A stretch of DNA of 64,000 bases from Gymnodinialimonas phycosphaerae (GCF_019195455.1 NZ_JAIMBW010000001.1:2108001-2172000); one strand, 5' to 3'; counted from the stretch's first letter, positions 1 to 10,051 are shown. Notes: generated from the sequence alone by a model not told the origin. Numbers and translations are program-made.

Positions 1-1549
1 CGACCCATTCGGCGCCCACTCGGCGCTCGTGGTTGTCCATCCGCCCCGACACGCGGGTGCGCCGGATCTCGGCCACGCGGTGCATCGCCGCCGCCGCCGC
101 CGCGACACGCACCAGATCCGCTTCGGGCAGGGTTACGCCGTCAAAACCTTCAGGGTATTCTTCGGCGATAAACGCGGTGGTGATGTCGCCACTGGCAAAT
201 TTCGGGTGGTCCATGACGGCGGACAGGAACGGCAGGTTGTGGCCGATGCCCTCCATCTCGAAACTGTCGAGTGCCACGCGCATCGCCTCGATCGCCGTGG
301 GGCGGTCGGGACCCCAGGTGCAGAGCTTAGCGATCATCGGGTCGTAGAACATCGAGATTTCGCCGCCCTCGAACACGCCCGTGTCGTTGCGCACGGCGGT
401 GTCGCCTGCCTTTGCATCGCCCTGCCATTTGCCCGTTTCCAACAGCGGGCCTGCGGCAACCTCGGCCGGCGGACGATAACGGGTGAGCCGCCCGATGGAG
501 GGCAGGAAATTACGGTAGGGATCTTCGGCATAGAGGCGGGATTCCATGGCCCAACCTGTCAGCGTGACGTCGTCCTGTGCCATCTCCAGCGGCTGGCCAG
601 CTGCGACGCGGATCATCTGTTCCACCAGATCAACGCCGGTGATGAGTTCCGTGACCGGGTGTTCCACCTGAAGACGGGTGTTCATTTCCAGAAAGTAGAA
701 ATTGCGGTCGCCGTCGACGATGAATTCCACCGTGCCCGCGCTGGTGTAGCCCACGGCCTGGGCCAATGCGACGGCCTGTTCGCCCATCGCCTTGCGGGTC
801 GCCTCATCCAGGAACGGCGAGGGCGCTTCTTCGATCACCTTCTGGTTGCGGCGCTGGATGGAGCATTCGCGCTCTCCCAGATAAATCGCGTTGCCGTGCT
901 GGTCCGCGAGGACCTGAATTTCGATGTGGCGCGGCTGGGTCACGAACTTCTCGATGAACATGCGGTCATCGCCGAAACTGCTGGCGGCCTCGTTCTTGGA
1001 GGCCTGAAAGCCCTCGGCCACCTCATCCTCGGACCACGCGATGCGCATCCCCTTGCCGCCGCCGCCCGCGCTGGCCTTCAGCATCACCGGATAGCCGATC
1101 TCACCCGAGATCTTGATCGCTTCCGCCGCGTCCTCGATCAGGCCCATGTGGCCGGGGACGGTGGAAACCCCCGCCTCTGCCGCGAGCTTCTTGGAGGTGA
1201 TCTTGTCGCCCATCTGCTCGATCGCGTTGGCCGGGGGGCCGACGAAGGCCACGCCCTCGGCTTCCAAGGCTTGGGCAAACTTCATGTTTTCGGACAGGAA
1301 ACCATAGCCGGGGTGGACGGCATCTGCGCCGGTGTCACGGATCGCCTGCATGATCTTGTCGATCACGATGTAGCTTTCGCTGGCGGGCGGCGGTCCGATG
1401 TGCACCGCCTCGTCAGCCATCTTCACGTGCAACGCATTGCGGTCGGCGTCGGAATAGACGGCGACCGTGGGGATCCCCATGCGCTTGGCGGTCTTGATAA
1501 CCCGGCAGGCGATTTCACCGCGGTTGGCGATCAGGAGTTTCTTGAACAT
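1..1549 (-). CDS. pccA: Propionyl-CoA carboxylase alpha subunit (biotin carboxylase), 3' end cut by the window
   Basis: Carboxylates the biotin of the holoenzyme with ATP and bicarbonate, the first half-reaction of propionyl-CoA to methylmalonyl-CoA in the cytosol. About 516 N-terminal residues are visible. They begin [18 protein letters not shown], the usual biotin carboxylase opening, followed by the ATP-grasp glycine loop GGGGKGMR (about residues 162-169) and the [14 protein letters not shown] active-site segment near residue 287. The C-terminal biotinyl domain with its lysine lies outside the window. pccB is about 2.6 kb upstream on the same strand, separated by five small genes. Acetyl- or methylcrotonyl-CoA carboxylase subunits look similar; the nearby pccB and pccR favour propionyl-CoA. 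Confidence 0.93.
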   Translation of the reverse strand, partial: MFKKLLIANRGEIACRVIKTAKRMGIPTVAVYSDADRNALHVKMADEAVHIGPPPASESYIVIDKIMQAIRDTGADAVHPGYGFLSENMKFAQALEAEGVAFVGPPANAIEQMGDKITSKKLAAEAGVSTVPGHMGLIEDAAEAIKISGEIGYPVMLKASAGGGGKGMRIAWSEDEVAEGFQASKNEAASSFGDDRMFIEKFVTQPRHIEIQVLADQHGNAIYLGERECSIQRRNQKVIEEAPSPFLDEATRKAMGEQAVALAQAVGYTSAGTVEFIVDGDRNFYFLEMNTRLQVEHPVTELITGVDLVEQMIRVAAGQPLEMAQDDVTLTGWAMESRLYAEDPYRNFLPSIGRLTRYRPPAEVAAGPLLETGKWQGDAKAGDTAVRNDTGVFEGGEISMFYDPMIAKLCTWGPDRPTAIEAMRVALDSFEMEGIGHNLPFLSAVMDHPKFASGDITTAFIAEEYPEGFDGVTLPEADLVRVAAAAAAMHRVAEIRRTRVSGRMDNHERRVGAEWV

Positions 1550-1666
1550 GTCGTCGTCCCTTCCGTAAGGGCCGTAAGGGCCCGCGCAAATAGAAAGACC
1601 ACCGGGGCCGAGGGGCCCGGGTGGTCGGAATTGAGTGATAGGGTGCGGGTCAGACCCGCGGATGTG

Positions 1667-1873
1667 TTACCGGCAGACGCGGGTAAGTTCGTCACACACC
1701 GCGCCAAGCACGGCACCGGCGGCAAGGCCCGTGGCAACGCTGCCGCCAAGGGCCGCCGCCGTGACGCCACCGGCAACGGCGCCGACACCGGCGCGTTCAA
1801 GATCGGACGTGACGCATCCCGACACGGCAAGGGTCGCCGCGAAAAGGGCTGTGAGGGTAAATTTGGTGCGCAT
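1667..1873 (-). CDS. Small glycine-rich lipoprotein
   Basis: Predicted 68-residue lipoprotein. The N-terminus (MRTKFTLTALFAATLAVSGC) is a lipoprotein signal peptide with lipobox VSGC, so the mature chain would begin at Cys20 and be lipid-anchored in the cell envelope. The rest is an Ala/Gly-rich stretch with small-residue spacing like a glycine zipper, ending in a short tail with two more cysteines. It lies 117 bp upstream of pccA on the same strand. Function is not recognised; small lipoproteins of this kind are common in alphaproteobacteria. Confidence 0.7.
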   Translation of the reverse strand: MRTKFTLTALFAATLAVSGCVTSDLERAGVGAVAGGVTAAALGGSVATGLAAGAVLGAVCDELTRVCR

Positions 1874-2270
1874 TTTGATGCGTCTCCTGTCGATATGCTC
1901 AATGGCGAGGGGTCTCGCAGGGGCAAGCCTACAGGGTACGGGGCCGGTGGATAAGTCTGAATTTCAGCCGGGGTGTTTTCGGCGGGAATCGGCGTTCTCG
2001 TCGCAACAAAAGTTGCGGCTGCGGTTGAAGCCGGAGAAGAAGGCGCCCCTGCGGGGTAGGCCGAAAAAAAAGGCGGTCGAGCCGATGGAAAGGCCGACCG
2101 CCCTAAAGGGGAAGGGTAACACGTCTTGTGGGTGTCGGCCGAGTACATACAACTGGGGACAGTGGCCGACACAAGGACCATGGCAGGATTTTCGGCGCGC
2201 GAAAGGCGGGCCTGCGGGGGCAGGTCGTTGTGCGCGGCGGGCCGCTTGTTTTCACCGACGGCGCGCGAAA
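1874..2270. other. Intergenic stretch of about 400 bp
   Basis: No convincing gene was found in any frame. It holds a minus-strand intrinsic terminator (2064-2102, listed separately) and the likely promoter region of the small lipoprotein, for which I could not pick out clear -35/-10 boxes. Confidence 0.6.
2064..2102 (-). terminator. Rho-independent terminator
   Basis: On the minus strand, GGCGGTCG pairs perfectly with CGACCGCC, with extra GGC/GCC pairing inside the loop, and is followed by eight T residues. This textbook terminator ends the transcript of the hypothetical gene at 2271-2645 and insulates the lipoprotein/pccA unit. Confidence 0.85.
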
Positions 2271-2645
2271 TCATGCCGATCCACCTTCCCAGACGCCGGT
2301 ACCATCGAAGGCCTCGGGGAACGACGCGCGAGCGCGGGACACGTCGATTTTCAGCATTGCGTCATAGCTTTCGGGGTCGAAGGGATCCTCGGCGGGAATG
2401 ACCTCGCGCCCGAACAGCCAGCTCAGACGGCCCGCATCCAGATTGCCACGCTCGAAGGGTTCCTCACCGAAGTAAAGCCAGAGCGCCTCCATGAAGCCGC
2501 TGTCGGCGCGGCGGTCGGGCGGGCGTCGATCTGCGTAGCGCTCGCGCGCGATCAACTTGGTGGCGCCGGCCTTGTTGTCGCGACGGATCACGAACTGGAA
2601 CTCGCTGGACGGAAGACGCCCGGGGAAGCCACGGTGTTTCAGCAT
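2271..2645 (-). CDS. Conserved hypothetical protein (124 aa)
   Basis: Soluble, charged 124-residue protein with no signal peptide or membrane segment. It starts MLKHRGFPGRLPSSEFQFVIRR and has an acidic, proline-containing C-terminal half (PAEDPFDPESYDAMLKID). No family was recognised. A strong terminator follows it, so it is probably the last gene of its own transcript. Codon use matches the surrounding high-GC genes. Transcription is codirectional with the small genes between pccB and pccA. Confidence 0.6.
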   Translation of the reverse strand: MLKHRGFPGRLPSSEFQFVIRRDNKAGATKLIARERYADRRPPDRRADSGFMEALWLYFGEEPFERGNLDAGRLSWLFGREVIPAEDPFDPESYDAMLKIDVSRARASFPEAFDGTGVWEGGSA

Positions 2646-3018
2646 GGGGAGGCCCCCAATTCGGGGGAAGGGATATACCGGACGAGGCCGAAGCCCCGTC
2701 CGGTTAGAGGGGATGTCCTGCTCGGGCGCTCTGGGGGATTGCGCCTTGGGACTTGCCGTTTCGACTGGTGCGGTGTCTGCAATCCCGCCTCAGCCGTTTT
2801 CTTCTTCTTATTGCCTCGCGGTGTGACCGGGCCTGAAGGCGCGATGCCCGTAGACCCGGGCACGATCCGAGGTACAGCTGCATTGATGCAGCCACGATGG
2901 ACGTTACATGGGACGCGGAGTTCTCCACAGGGTTTTGCACAAGAAAGATCAGCGTGTGACTCGAATGCATCACCAAAGCATCCACATGAACGTCCCTGCG
3001 CAAGATATTGGCGCGGCA
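2646..3018. other. Intergenic stretch of about 370 bp
   Basis: No gene was recognised. A GC-rich imperfect hairpin (CCGGACG/CGTCCGG, 2678-2703) has no T-run, so it is not called a terminator. The remainder presumably contains the promoter of the 2271-2645 gene. Confidence 0.5.
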
Positions 3019-3444
3019 TTACAAAAGCTCCCACATGCAGGTGGCGTTTTCTTCAGAATAGGCCTCGATGGATTGAGTTATCCCCGGTGCAGGTTCACCA
3101 CGCACGAACGGCGCGGCCATGATCTGTACGATGATGCGGGTCGGACGCGGTTCCTTGTCGAGGGCGGGCAGGCCCCATGTCTCGCAGGCCCAGTCATGAT
3201 CGCCATGACCGGCGCGGGCGGAATCAACAAGGGCTTCATCGACCACGCGCACGATCACCCAAGCGTCGTTGTTCGGCTGAACCTCGAACGCCACATCGCA
3301 AAGTTGCAGGTCGTGGCCCGAAGGGGCTTGCAGCACCTCATCGGTGGTGCAGATCTCGGGCGTCGAGGGGCCGCGCAGCAGTAGGAAGGCGGCAGACCCC
3401 GCGACAGCAAGCGTCAGGACGATGAGCACATTGCGCAGCATCAC
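3019..3444 (-). CDS. Conserved membrane-anchored or secreted protein (DUF6497-like)
   Basis: 141 residues. The N-terminus MMLRNVLIVLTLAVAGSAAFLL is a signal peptide or single anchor. The rest is a small extracytoplasmic domain with four cysteines (in contexts EICTTD, QLCDVAF, WACETWG, ATCMWELL), suggesting disulfides. The pattern resembles the DUF6497 family of Rhodobacteraceae; that family name is from memory. It sits codirectionally between pccB and pccA. Function unknown. Confidence 0.6.
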   Translation of the reverse strand: MMLRNVLIVLTLAVAGSAAFLLLRGPSTPEICTTDEVLQAPSGHDLQLCDVAFEVQPNNDAWVIVRVVDEALVDSARAGHGDHDWACETWGLPALDKEPRPTRIIVQIMAAPFVRGEPAPGITQSIEAYSEENATCMWELL

Positions 3445-3466
3445 AGGGGCCCTGACCGGGAACGCA

Positions 3467-3733
3467 TCAGGTGTTGCGCAAAGCCTTGATCAACGCATCC
3501 TTGTCCATGTCCGAGCGCCCCTCCACATCCAGTTCTTGGGCGCGGGAATAGAGGTCGTCTTTCGTCCAATCCTCGTAGGGCGGTGCCTTGCCGCCCTTTT
3601 CCGAGGGCGATTGGCTGTCGGAGGCCTGCGCATTCGCGATCCGCGCGGCCTTCTGCTTGGAGGCGCCGTCCTCGCGCAGGGATTCGTAGGTTTTGTCGTC
3701 CTTCACGGACGGTCCATGGTCCTTGGTCATCAT
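3467..3733 (-). CDS. Small charged protein with Rho-termination-factor-like N-terminal fold
   Basis: 88-residue hydrophilic protein. The N-terminal half (DHGPSVKDDKTYESLREDGA, then SKQKAARIANAQ) is a pattern widespread in proteobacteria. The C-terminal half (WTKDDLYSRAQELDVEGRSD followed by MDKDALIKALR) matches the short helical Rho N-terminal/SAP-like motif that often binds nucleic acid. The start is preceded by AAGGAGAAC, a good ribosome binding site; two adjacent ATG codons are possible. Role unknown. Confidence 0.65.
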   Translation of the reverse strand: MMTKDHGPSVKDDKTYESLREDGASKQKAARIANAQASDSQSPSEKGGKAPPYEDWTKDDLYSRAQELDVEGRSDMDKDALIKALRNT

Positions 3734-3799
3734 GTTCTCCTTTCAAGGAGAACGCCACGGGGCGTGAAGGGGTTCCATCGGCGGCATCGTCTGCGGACA

Positions 3800-4147
3800 T
3801 CAGCGGCGCCTCGCGTTTGCGACCCAACGGGTGCGCAGGGCCGGATCACCCAGAAGATCCGCGATGGCAGTCCGAGCGCGATCCGTCACCGTCCCTTCCA
3901 CTGCACCGCCCGCCAGAATGGCGACGCCGCCGGGCTGCGCCGTCACGCGCACGGCGGGGCAAAATCCACGCAGGCGTTGCAGCTTGCGCCACATGTCCTG
4001 ACGGATCTGATGTGCGATGCGCGACCGCACCAGGTCCTCGCCCGGAAGAAACGTCACTTCGGCCAGGTCAAACCGGGCCGTGCGCTTGCGAGACACGGTC
4101 AAGGTGTCGCCGTCGCGCGTGATATGCCAACCGTCGCGGGCCCTCAT
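3800..4147 (-). CDS. Conserved hypothetical protein coupled to pccB
   Basis: 115 residues from the ATG that overlaps the pccB stop codon in an ATGA arrangement, which implies translational coupling and decides the start. The sequence ([20 protein letters not shown]...) is soluble, basic and rich in Arg/Ala. No family was recognised. Such small genes directly after pccB may simply be co-transcribed with it. Confidence 0.6.
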   Translation of the reverse strand: MRARDGWHITRDGDTLTVSRKRTARFDLAEVTFLPGEDLVRSRIAHQIRQDMWRKLQRLRGFCPAVRVTAQPGGVAILAGGAVEGTVTDRARTAIADLLGDPALRTRWVANARRR

Positions 4148-5676
4148 AGCGGAATATTGTCGTGCTTCTTCCACGGCATCTTCTTGTCCTTGCGCCGCAG
4201 GGCGGCGAAGGCGCGGCAGATGCGGCGGCGGGTGGAGTGGGGTTGGATCACCTCATCGATGTGCCCGCGTTCGGCGGCCACGAAGGGATTGGCGAACCGG
4301 TCTTCATATTCCTTGGTGTGGGCGGCGATCTTTTCGGCATCGCCAAGGTCAGCACGATGCAGGATCTCAACCGCGCCCTTGGCCCCCATCACCGCGATCT
4401 CACTCGTGGGCCAAGCGTAATTCACATCCGCCCGCAGATGCTTGGAGGACATCACGACATAGGCGCCGCCGTAAGCCTTGCGCGTGATGACGGTAACTTT
4501 CGGCACCGTCGCCTCGCCATAGGCGAACAGCAGTTTCGCGCCGTGCTTGATGACGCCGCCGTATTCCTGCGTCACACCCGGCAGAAAGCCCGGCACGTCC
4601 ACGAGGGACAGGATCGGGATCTCGAAGCAGTCGCAGAAGCGGACGAAACGGGCCCCCTTGCGGGCGCTGTCGATGTCCAGCACCCCCGCCAGCACCATCG
4701 GCTGGTTGGCCACAACACCCACGGTCTGGCCTTCAAGACGGATGAACCCAGTCAGGATGTTGCCGGCGAAATCCTCCTGGATTTCGTAAAAATCGCCCTC
4801 GTCCGCCAGCTTGGTGATCAACTCTTTCATGTCGTAGGGCTGGTTGGGGTTGTCCGGAATCAGGGTATCGAGGCTTTCCTCGATCCGATCGGGGCTGTCG
4901 AAAAACGGCCGCACGGGCGGCTTTTCGCGGTTTGACAGCGGTAGGAAGTCGATCAGGCGGCGCACTTCGGACATCGCCTCCACGTCGTTCTCGAACGCGC
5001 CATCGGCGACGGAGGACTTCCGCGTGTGGGTGGAGGCACCGCCCAATTCCTCGGCTGTCACCACTTCGTTGGTCACGGTTTTCACCACGTCGGGCCCGGT
5101 AACGAACATGTAGGAGCTGTCCTTCACCATGAAGATGAAGTCGGTCATGGCGGGCGAATAGACGGCACCGCCCGCGCAGGGACCCATGATCATGGAGATC
5201 TGCGGCACGACGCCCGACGCCTCGATATTGCGCTGGAAGACCTCGCCATAGGCGGCAAGGCTGTCCACGCCTTCCTGAATGCGCGCCCCGCCCGAGTCGT
5301 TGATGCCGACGACAGGCGCGCCGTTCTGCATCGCCATGTCCATGATCTTGCAGATCTTCTGGCCGTGGGTTTCAGAGACCGAGCCGCCCAGAACGGTGAA
5401 ATCCTGGCTGTAGACGTAGACCTGTCGGCCGTTGACCGTGCCCCAGCCGGTGATCACGCCATCGCCGGGCGGGCGATTGGCAGCCATGCCGAATTCCGTT
5501 GTGCGGTGGGCGACGAACATGTCGTATTCCTCGAACGAGCCCTCATCGAGCAACAGCTCGACCCGCTCGCGCGCGGTCAGCTTGCCCTTGGCGTGCTGCG
5601 CTGCGACCCGCTTTTCGCCGCCACCGGCGCGCGCCTCGGCGCGGCGCGCCTCAAGCTGTTCCAGAATATCGGTCAT
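4144..5676 (-). CDS. pccB: Propionyl-CoA carboxylase beta subunit (carboxyltransferase)
   Basis: Transfers the carboxyl group from biotin to propionyl-CoA. The protein is 510 residues, the normal length. Crotonase-fold carboxyltransferase signatures are present: [13 protein letters not shown] (about residue 130), [16 protein letters not shown], and in the second half [19 protein letters not shown] and [18 protein letters not shown]. The chosen ATG ([18 protein letters not shown]) has a strong AAGGAGATACC site just upstream; a longer reading frame further upstream has no support. The promoter region contains TTTGCAAA boxes expected for PccR. pccA lies downstream on the same strand. Confidence 0.96.
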   Translation of the reverse strand: MTDILEQLEARRAEARAGGGEKRVAAQHAKGKLTARERVELLLDEGSFEEYDMFVAHRTTEFGMAANRPPGDGVITGWGTVNGRQVYVYSQDFTVLGGSVSETHGQKICKIMDMAMQNGAPVVGINDSGGARIQEGVDSLAAYGEVFQRNIEASGVVPQISMIMGPCAGGAVYSPAMTDFIFMVKDSSYMFVTGPDVVKTVTNEVVTAEELGGASTHTRKSSVADGAFENDVEAMSEVRRLIDFLPLSNREKPPVRPFFDSPDRIEESLDTLIPDNPNQPYDMKELITKLADEGDFYEIQEDFAGNILTGFIRLEGQTVGVVANQPMVLAGVLDIDSARKGARFVRFCDCFEIPILSLVDVPGFLPGVTQEYGGVIKHGAKLLFAYGEATVPKVTVITRKAYGGAYVVMSSKHLRADVNYAWPTSEIAVMGAKGAVEILHRADLGDAEKIAAHTKEYEDRFANPFVAAERGHIDEVIQPHSTRRRICRAFAALRRKDKKMPWKKHDNIPL

Positions 5677-5746
5677 GGTATCTCCTTCATGCGCTTGGCC
5701 GCAAACTAGGCAGATGAGAGCGGCGCAACCAGAGCGAACATGTATA

Positions 5747-5794
5747 TTTGCAAATAACTTAGCGAGTACTATCTGTTTTTTGCAAATTTGCATA
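5747..5794. promoter_or_regulatory. Predicted PccR operator between pccB and an MFS transporter gene
   Basis: A perfect TTTGCAAA lies at 5747-5754. A second, TTTGCAAA followed directly by TTTGCATA, lies at 5779-5794. In Rhodobacter sphaeroides the regulator PccR is reported to recognise paired TTTGCAAA boxes in front of pccB. The shared divergent region (5677-5853) means the MFS gene might also respond. Spacing here differs from the N4 spacing known to me. Confidence 0.7.
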
Positions 5795-5853
5795 ACCTGT
5801 ATACCGCACGCCTGCCTCTGGACGAGGTCCGCATTCGGGCGTAGCTGAGGGTA

Positions 5854-7068
5854 ATGACCACGATAACGCCGGTGCGGTTTTTGGACCGCAACACCCCTCC
5901 GCATATTTTCACACTGATCGTCGTGACGGGCCTCGGCGCGCTGTCGATGAACATCTTCCTGCCGTCGCTGCCCGCGATGGCACTGTTTTTTGACGCGGAA
6001 TACGGGCTGATGCAGCTGTCGGTGTCGCTGTATCTGTTCGTGAATGCCGCGTTGCAGGTGATCATCGGCCCGATCTCGGACCGGTTCGGGCGGCGCCCGG
6101 TGATCCTGGCGGGTGGCGTGGCCTTCATGGTGGCCACTTTGGGCTGTCTCGCGGCGCAGACCATCGAGGTGTTCCTGGTCTTCCGCATGATGCAGGCCGT
6201 CGTCGTCACCGGCCTGGTCCTGGGCCGCGCGGTCGTGCGCGACATGCACTCCGAGGCCGAGGCCGCATCGCAGATCGGCTACGTCACGATGGGCATGGCC
6301 GTTGTGCCGATGATCGGGCCGGGCATCGGTGGCGCGCTAGAGCAATCTTTCGGCTGGCAGGCAAACTTCTGGCTGTTGCTGGCATTGGGCGCGGCGATCC
6401 TTGTCCTGGCCTTCCTGGACCTGGGCGAGACGGCGAAGCGCCAGACCTCCAGCTTGAGCGAGCAGGTCGCGGAATACCCGGAGCTATTGTCCTCTCGCCG
6501 GTTCTGGGGCTATTGCCTGACCGCCTCTTTCGCGTCGGGGGCGTTCTTCTCGTACCTTGGCGGCGCGCCCTATGTCGGGTCCGAAGTGTTCGGCCTGACG
6601 GCGGCAGAGGTGGGCCTGTATTTCGGCGCGCCTGCGGTGGGCTACTTTTTCGGCAACGGAATCTCGGGGCGATATTCCACGCGCGTGGGCATCAACGGCA
6701 TGATCCTTTGGGGATCGGTGGCGTCGGCGGTCGGCATGGGGATCTCTTTGGGGTTGTCGATCATGGGGCTACAAACGGCGTTCACCTTCTTTGCCTTCAT
6801 GACCTTCGTGGGCCTTGGCAACGGCATGGTCCTGCCCAATGCGACCTCTGGCATGTTGTCGGTCCGGCCCCATCTGGCGGGCAGCGCCTCGGGCCTTGGC
6901 GGTGCGATCATGTTGGCGGGTGGCGGGGCGATGTCGCTTCTGGCGGCGGCGTTGCTGACCGGAGACCGTGGGGAACTGCCGCTGCTGTGGATCATGTTCG
7001 CGACGGCGACGCTGGCGGTCTTCTCGATCCTCTACACGATCCGCAGGCAGGCACAGGTGGCCCCCTAG
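5854..7068 (+). CDS. MFS multidrug efflux transporter, Bcr/CflA type
   Basis: 404-residue integral membrane protein with about 12 predicted helices. The loop after helix 2 carries the MFS signature [17 protein letters not shown], and the opening [17 protein letters not shown] is typical of the Bcr/CflA drug-resistance subfamily (bicyclomycin and similar compounds; some members export amino acids or dipeptides). It is divergent from pccB with PccR-like boxes in between. The substrate cannot be told from sequence. It runs toward pccR, with 67 bp between them. Confidence 0.85.
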   Translation: MTTITPVRFLDRNTPPHIFTLIVVTGLGALSMNIFLPSLPAMALFFDAEYGLMQLSVSLYLFVNAALQVIIGPISDRFGRRPVILAGGVAFMVATLGCLAAQTIEVFLVFRMMQAVVVTGLVLGRAVVRDMHSEAEAASQIGYVTMGMAVVPMIGPGIGGALEQSFGWQANFWLLLALGAAILVLAFLDLGETAKRQTSSLSEQVAEYPELLSSRRFWGYCLTASFASGAFFSYLGGAPYVGSEVFGLTAAEVGLYFGAPAVGYFFGNGISGRYSTRVGINGMILWGSVASAVGMGISLGLSIMGLQTAFTFFAFMTFVGLGNGMVLPNATSGMLSVRPHLAGSASGLGGAIMLAGGGAMSLLAAALLTGDRGELPLLWIMFATATLAVFSILYTIRRQAQVAP

Positions 7069-7095
7069 GGTTGAGTGCAGGCCCTTGCGAGGCGC

Positions 7096-7125
7096 TTTGC
7101 AAATCCGCTAAGCGTGGATTGCAAA
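7096..7125 (+). promoter_or_regulatory. Predicted PccR autoregulatory operator
   Basis: TTTGCAAA (7096-7103) and ATTGCAAA (7118-7125) form an inverted repeat whose arms read CTTTGCAAATCC and GGATTGCAAAG. The second arm ends 10 bp before the pccR start and runs into its GGGGG ribosome binding site, so a bound regulator would block transcription start or translation. This suggests negative autoregulation. Confidence 0.65.
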
Positions 7126-7135
7126 GGGGGCACTC

Positions 7136-8530
7136 ATGGCCACGCAAAAGCTTTACGTTGGCGCGAAACTGCGCAGTATCCGCACGGGCGTGGGCCTGAC
7201 CCAAAAGGATTTCGCCGCGAAGCTGGGGATCTCACTGCCCTATCTGAACCAGATGGAAAACAACAACCGCCCGCTGTCCACGGCGGTGTTGATGGGCTTG
7301 GCGCAGGATTTCGGTGTCGATGTGACGGAGCTGTCGGCCTCGGACGCCGACCGGATCGTCTCGGACATGCGTGAGGCCTTGGCCGATCCGTTGTTCGCGG
7401 AGGTCACGCCCGCCCTGGCCGACCTGCGGCTGGCCGCGTCCAATGCCCCCACGCTGGCGCGCGCGTTCCTGGAATTGCACCGCGCCTATCGCCAGACGCA
7501 CGAAAGACTGGCCTCGCTGGACGAAGCCTTGGGCCAGCAAAGCAGCGCCACCCCGTCGCCCTGGGAAGAAGTGCGCGATTTCTTCCACTATACCGACAAT
7601 TACATCGACGCCGTGGACCGCGCCGCCGAGCGGTTCGCCACCCGCGCCACCGGCGATCTGGCCGCCCACACCCAAGCGGTACTGGCCGACATGGGCATCA
7701 CGATCCGAATGGCGGCGGGCGATGGCGTACGCTCTTACGTGCCCGAGGCGAAGGTCCTTACCCTTTCGCCGCAAGCCGCCCCCGAAACGCAACGGTTTCA
7801 GCTGCTGCATCAATACGCATTGCTGGGACAGCAGCAGTTGATCGAGGCGACGCTGGACCTGGCCCGGTTCCAATCCGACACCGCGCGTGAGATCGCGCGT
7901 ATCGGCATGGCGAATTACTTCGCCGGCGCCGTCTTGATGCCCTATGGCCGGTTCGCCGAGGCCGCCACCGAGACGCGCCATGATCTGGAGCGGATGGCGA
8001 TCAGCTTCGGCGCCTCGATCGAACAGATCGCCCACCGCCTGTCCACGTTGCAGCGCCCCGGCGCCAAGGGCATCCCGTTCTTCTTTGCCCGCGTGGATCA
8101 GGCGGGAACCGTCACCAAGCGCCACTCGGCCACGCGGCTGCAATTCGCGCGTTTCGGCGGGGCGTGCCCGCTGTGGAACGTGCATCAGGCCTTTGAGACG
8201 CCGGGGCGCTTCCTGCGGCAACTGGCGGAAACGCCGGACGGCGCGCGCTACGTGATCCTGGCGCGCGACGTGTCAAAATCGGGCGGTGCATGGGCGCGGC
8301 CGACGCGGCGCTATGCCGTGTCGCTGGGATGCGAGGTCCGCCACGCGGGCTCGCTTGTTTACGCCGATGGCCTTGATCTGGACCGCGATACGGCGTTCCA
8401 GCCCATCGGCATATCCTGCCGCATCTGCGAGCGCCCCAATTGCCACCAACGCGCCGTGCCGCCGTTGGAGCGGCAGTTGGTCGTCGACCCCAACCGTCGC
8501 GGCACCCTGCCCTACCAGGTCGCACAATAA
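7136..8530 (+). CDS. pccR: PccR/ScfR-type transcriptional regulator of propionyl-CoA assimilation
   Basis: 464-residue regulator. The N-terminal XRE-type helix-turn-helix covers about residues 5-65 (LRSIRTGVGLTQKDFAAKLG, then ISLPYLNQMENN). A central region follows that resembles an IrrE/ImmA-like domain but without an obvious HExxH. The C-terminal short-chain-acyl-CoA-regulator domain is Cys-rich, ending ISCRICERPNCHQRAVPP. This architecture is that of the ScfR family, whose founding member PccR activates pccB in Rhodobacter sphaeroides. The operator pattern in front of both this gene and pccB supports the assignment. Ligand is presumably propionyl-CoA or a related acyl-CoA. Confidence 0.88.
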   Translation: MATQKLYVGAKLRSIRTGVGLTQKDFAAKLGISLPYLNQMENNNRPLSTAVLMGLAQDFGVDVTELSASDADRIVSDMREALADPLFAEVTPALADLRLAASNAPTLARAFLELHRAYRQTHERLASLDEALGQQSSATPSPWEEVRDFFHYTDNYIDAVDRAAERFATRATGDLAAHTQAVLADMGITIRMAAGDGVRSYVPEAKVLTLSPQAAPETQRFQLLHQYALLGQQQLIEATLDLARFQSDTAREIARIGMANYFAGAVLMPYGRFAEAATETRHDLERMAISFGASIEQIAHRLSTLQRPGAKGIPFFFARVDQAGTVTKRHSATRLQFARFGGACPLWNVHQAFETPGRFLRQLAETPDGARYVILARDVSKSGGAWARPTRRYAVSLGCEVRHAGSLVYADGLDLDRDTAFQPIGISCRICERPNCHQRAVPPLERQLVVDPNRRGTLPYQVAQ

Positions 8531-8648
8531 CGGAATGCTCCGCCGCGCATTCGGGCCCAGGCACCTGTTCGCGCTGTCTTGGGATGCGCTCTGCCCTTGC
8601 CAATCCCGCAACGCTCCGTAAGTTGCCATTAACAAAGGGGGGAATTCC

Positions 8649-9125
8649 ATGGAACTGCACGCCAGTCGTCACATCGCCGCCGACCGCCAAGAGGTTTGGG
8701 CCGCGCTCAATGATGCCGAGGTTCTCAAGGCCTGCATCCCCGGCTGTGAAGAGTTGACCGGATCACCCGAAGAAGGGTTCGAGGCCACCGTCAAACAGAA
8801 GGTCGGCCCCGTGAAAGCGACCTTCAAGGGCGGTGTCACCTTGACGGATGTGGTGCCGGGCGAAAGCTACACCATCTCGGGCGAGGGTAAGGGCGGCGTC
8901 GCGGGTTTTGCCAAAGGTGGCGCGCAGGTGCGGCTGAGCGATCACCCCGAGGGCGGCACCGAACTGCATTATGACGTGGAGGCCAAGGTGGGCGGCAAGA
9001 TCGCGCAGTTGGGCTCTCGGCTGGTGAACAGCTTTGCCACAAAGATGGCCGATCAGTTCTTCGAGCGGTTCCAGAACCACCTTGAAGGGACATCTGAGGA
9101 GGCGGGCGGAGAAGCCTCGGCCTAG
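8649..9125 (+). CDS. CoxG-like SRPBCC-fold protein
   Basis: 158 residues of the CoxG (carbon monoxide dehydrogenase subunit G) family, a START/SRPBCC lipid-binding-like fold. Diagnostic segments are the opening MELHASRHIAADRQEVWAAL, the IPGCEEL motif, and the closing LGSRLVNSFATKMADQFFERF. The ATG follows AAAGGGGGG. No CO dehydrogenase genes are nearby, so a CO-oxidation role is not supported; orphan CoxG-like proteins are common in Rhodobacteraceae. It converges with the transporter downstream, overlapping it by 4 nt at the 3' ends. Confidence 0.85.
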   Translation: MELHASRHIAADRQEVWAALNDAEVLKACIPGCEELTGSPEEGFEATVKQKVGPVKATFKGGVTLTDVVPGESYTISGEGKGGVAGFAKGGAQVRLSDHPEGGTELHYDVEAKVGGKIAQLGSRLVNSFATKMADQFFERFQNHLEGTSEEAGGEASA

Positions 9126-10051
9126 TCTGTCCGGCGCTTGCGGCGGGCCAGCACGGCCTCCCGCCAAGTGATGAAGCTGATCGAGGCGATGATCATCGCG
9201 CCGCCCGCAATGACGAAGGCGTCAGCGGGCTCTGCGAACACGAAGACCCCCAGCGCCGTGGCCCAGATCAATTGCAGGAACGTGATCGGCTGCGTCACCG
9301 CCAAGGGCGCGGCGCGGAAGGCCAGCGTCATCGTGTAATGCCCGATGGTGGCGAAGAACGCGCACAGAAACAGCCAGCCCAGATCCTCCCATCCCACCGG
9401 CACCCAGACATAGAGGGCCAGTGGCGCCAGCAAGCTCGGCACGATCAGCGAGAGGTAGAAGACCACCACCTCGGGCGCGACCCGTTGCGAGGCCAACTTG
9501 GCAAGGAAGTAGCTGCCCGCCATGGCGACAGCGGTGAACAGCATGGTGACATGACCCAGATCGATCTCGCGGAAACCGGGGCGGATAATCACGAAGGTGC
9601 CGATGAAGGCGATGGCGACGGCGGCAATCCTGTAGGGCCCAAGCCGTTCGCCCAGAAACAGGACGGCAAGGATGATCACATAGACCGGGTTGAGGTAGTT
9701 GAGCGCCGTGACATCCGCTATGGGGATCCGCGTCATGGCGAAGAACCACAGCGACACGGCCACCGCGTGGGCGGTGCCGCGCGCCAGAAACAGCCGTGCA
9801 AGCGGGCGGTCGATCTTGGCGCGGCGGACCGAGGGCAGCATTGGGATCAGGAACACAAGCCCAAGGGCATAACGCAGGAACCCCGATTGGATCGCGGGCA
9901 CGTCGGTGCCCACCATTTTCACCGTCGCGGTAACGGCCACGAAGCACAGGCCCGTCAAAAGCATCCAGAAAATGCCCCATCCAGGCCGCGACGCCGGGGC
10001 AGCCGGGGCTGCGGACGGGACCGAGGTGACGGGGGGGATGGGATGTTCCAT
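9122..10051 (-). CDS. DMT superfamily (EamA) transporter
   Basis: 309-residue inner-membrane protein with two EamA repeats and about ten helices, typical of small-metabolite exporters. Landmarks include LTGLCFVAVTATVKMVG near the start and the helix-4/5 region VTALNYLNPVYVIILAVLFL characteristic of DMT proteins. The ATG at 10051 is preferred to an upstream GTG at 10069. It is codirectional with the lysE-type gene upstream. Substrate unknown. Confidence 0.85.
   Translation of the reverse strand: MEHPIPPVTSVPSAAPAAPASRPGWGIFWMLLTGLCFVAVTATVKMVGTDVPAIQSGFLRYALGLVFLIPMLPSVRRAKIDRPLARLFLARGTAHAVAVSLWFFAMTRIPIADVTALNYLNPVYVIILAVLFLGERLGPYRIAAVAIAFIGTFVIIRPGFREIDLGHVTMLFTAVAMAGSYFLAKLASQRVAPEVVVFYLSLIVPSLLAPLALYVWVPVGWEDLGWLFLCAFFATIGHYTMTLAFRAAPLAVTQPITFLQLIWATALGVFVFAEPADAFVIAGGAMIIASISFITWREAVLARRKRRTD

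Noticed and set aside
29..1954. Long plus-strand open frame over pccA
   Set aside because: Antisense shadow of the high-GC biotin carboxylase gene; the minus strand encodes a perfect family match.
2678..2703. Hairpin CCGGACG/CGTCCGG
   Set aside because: Lacks a T-run on either strand and has no gene end close by, so it is not called a terminator.
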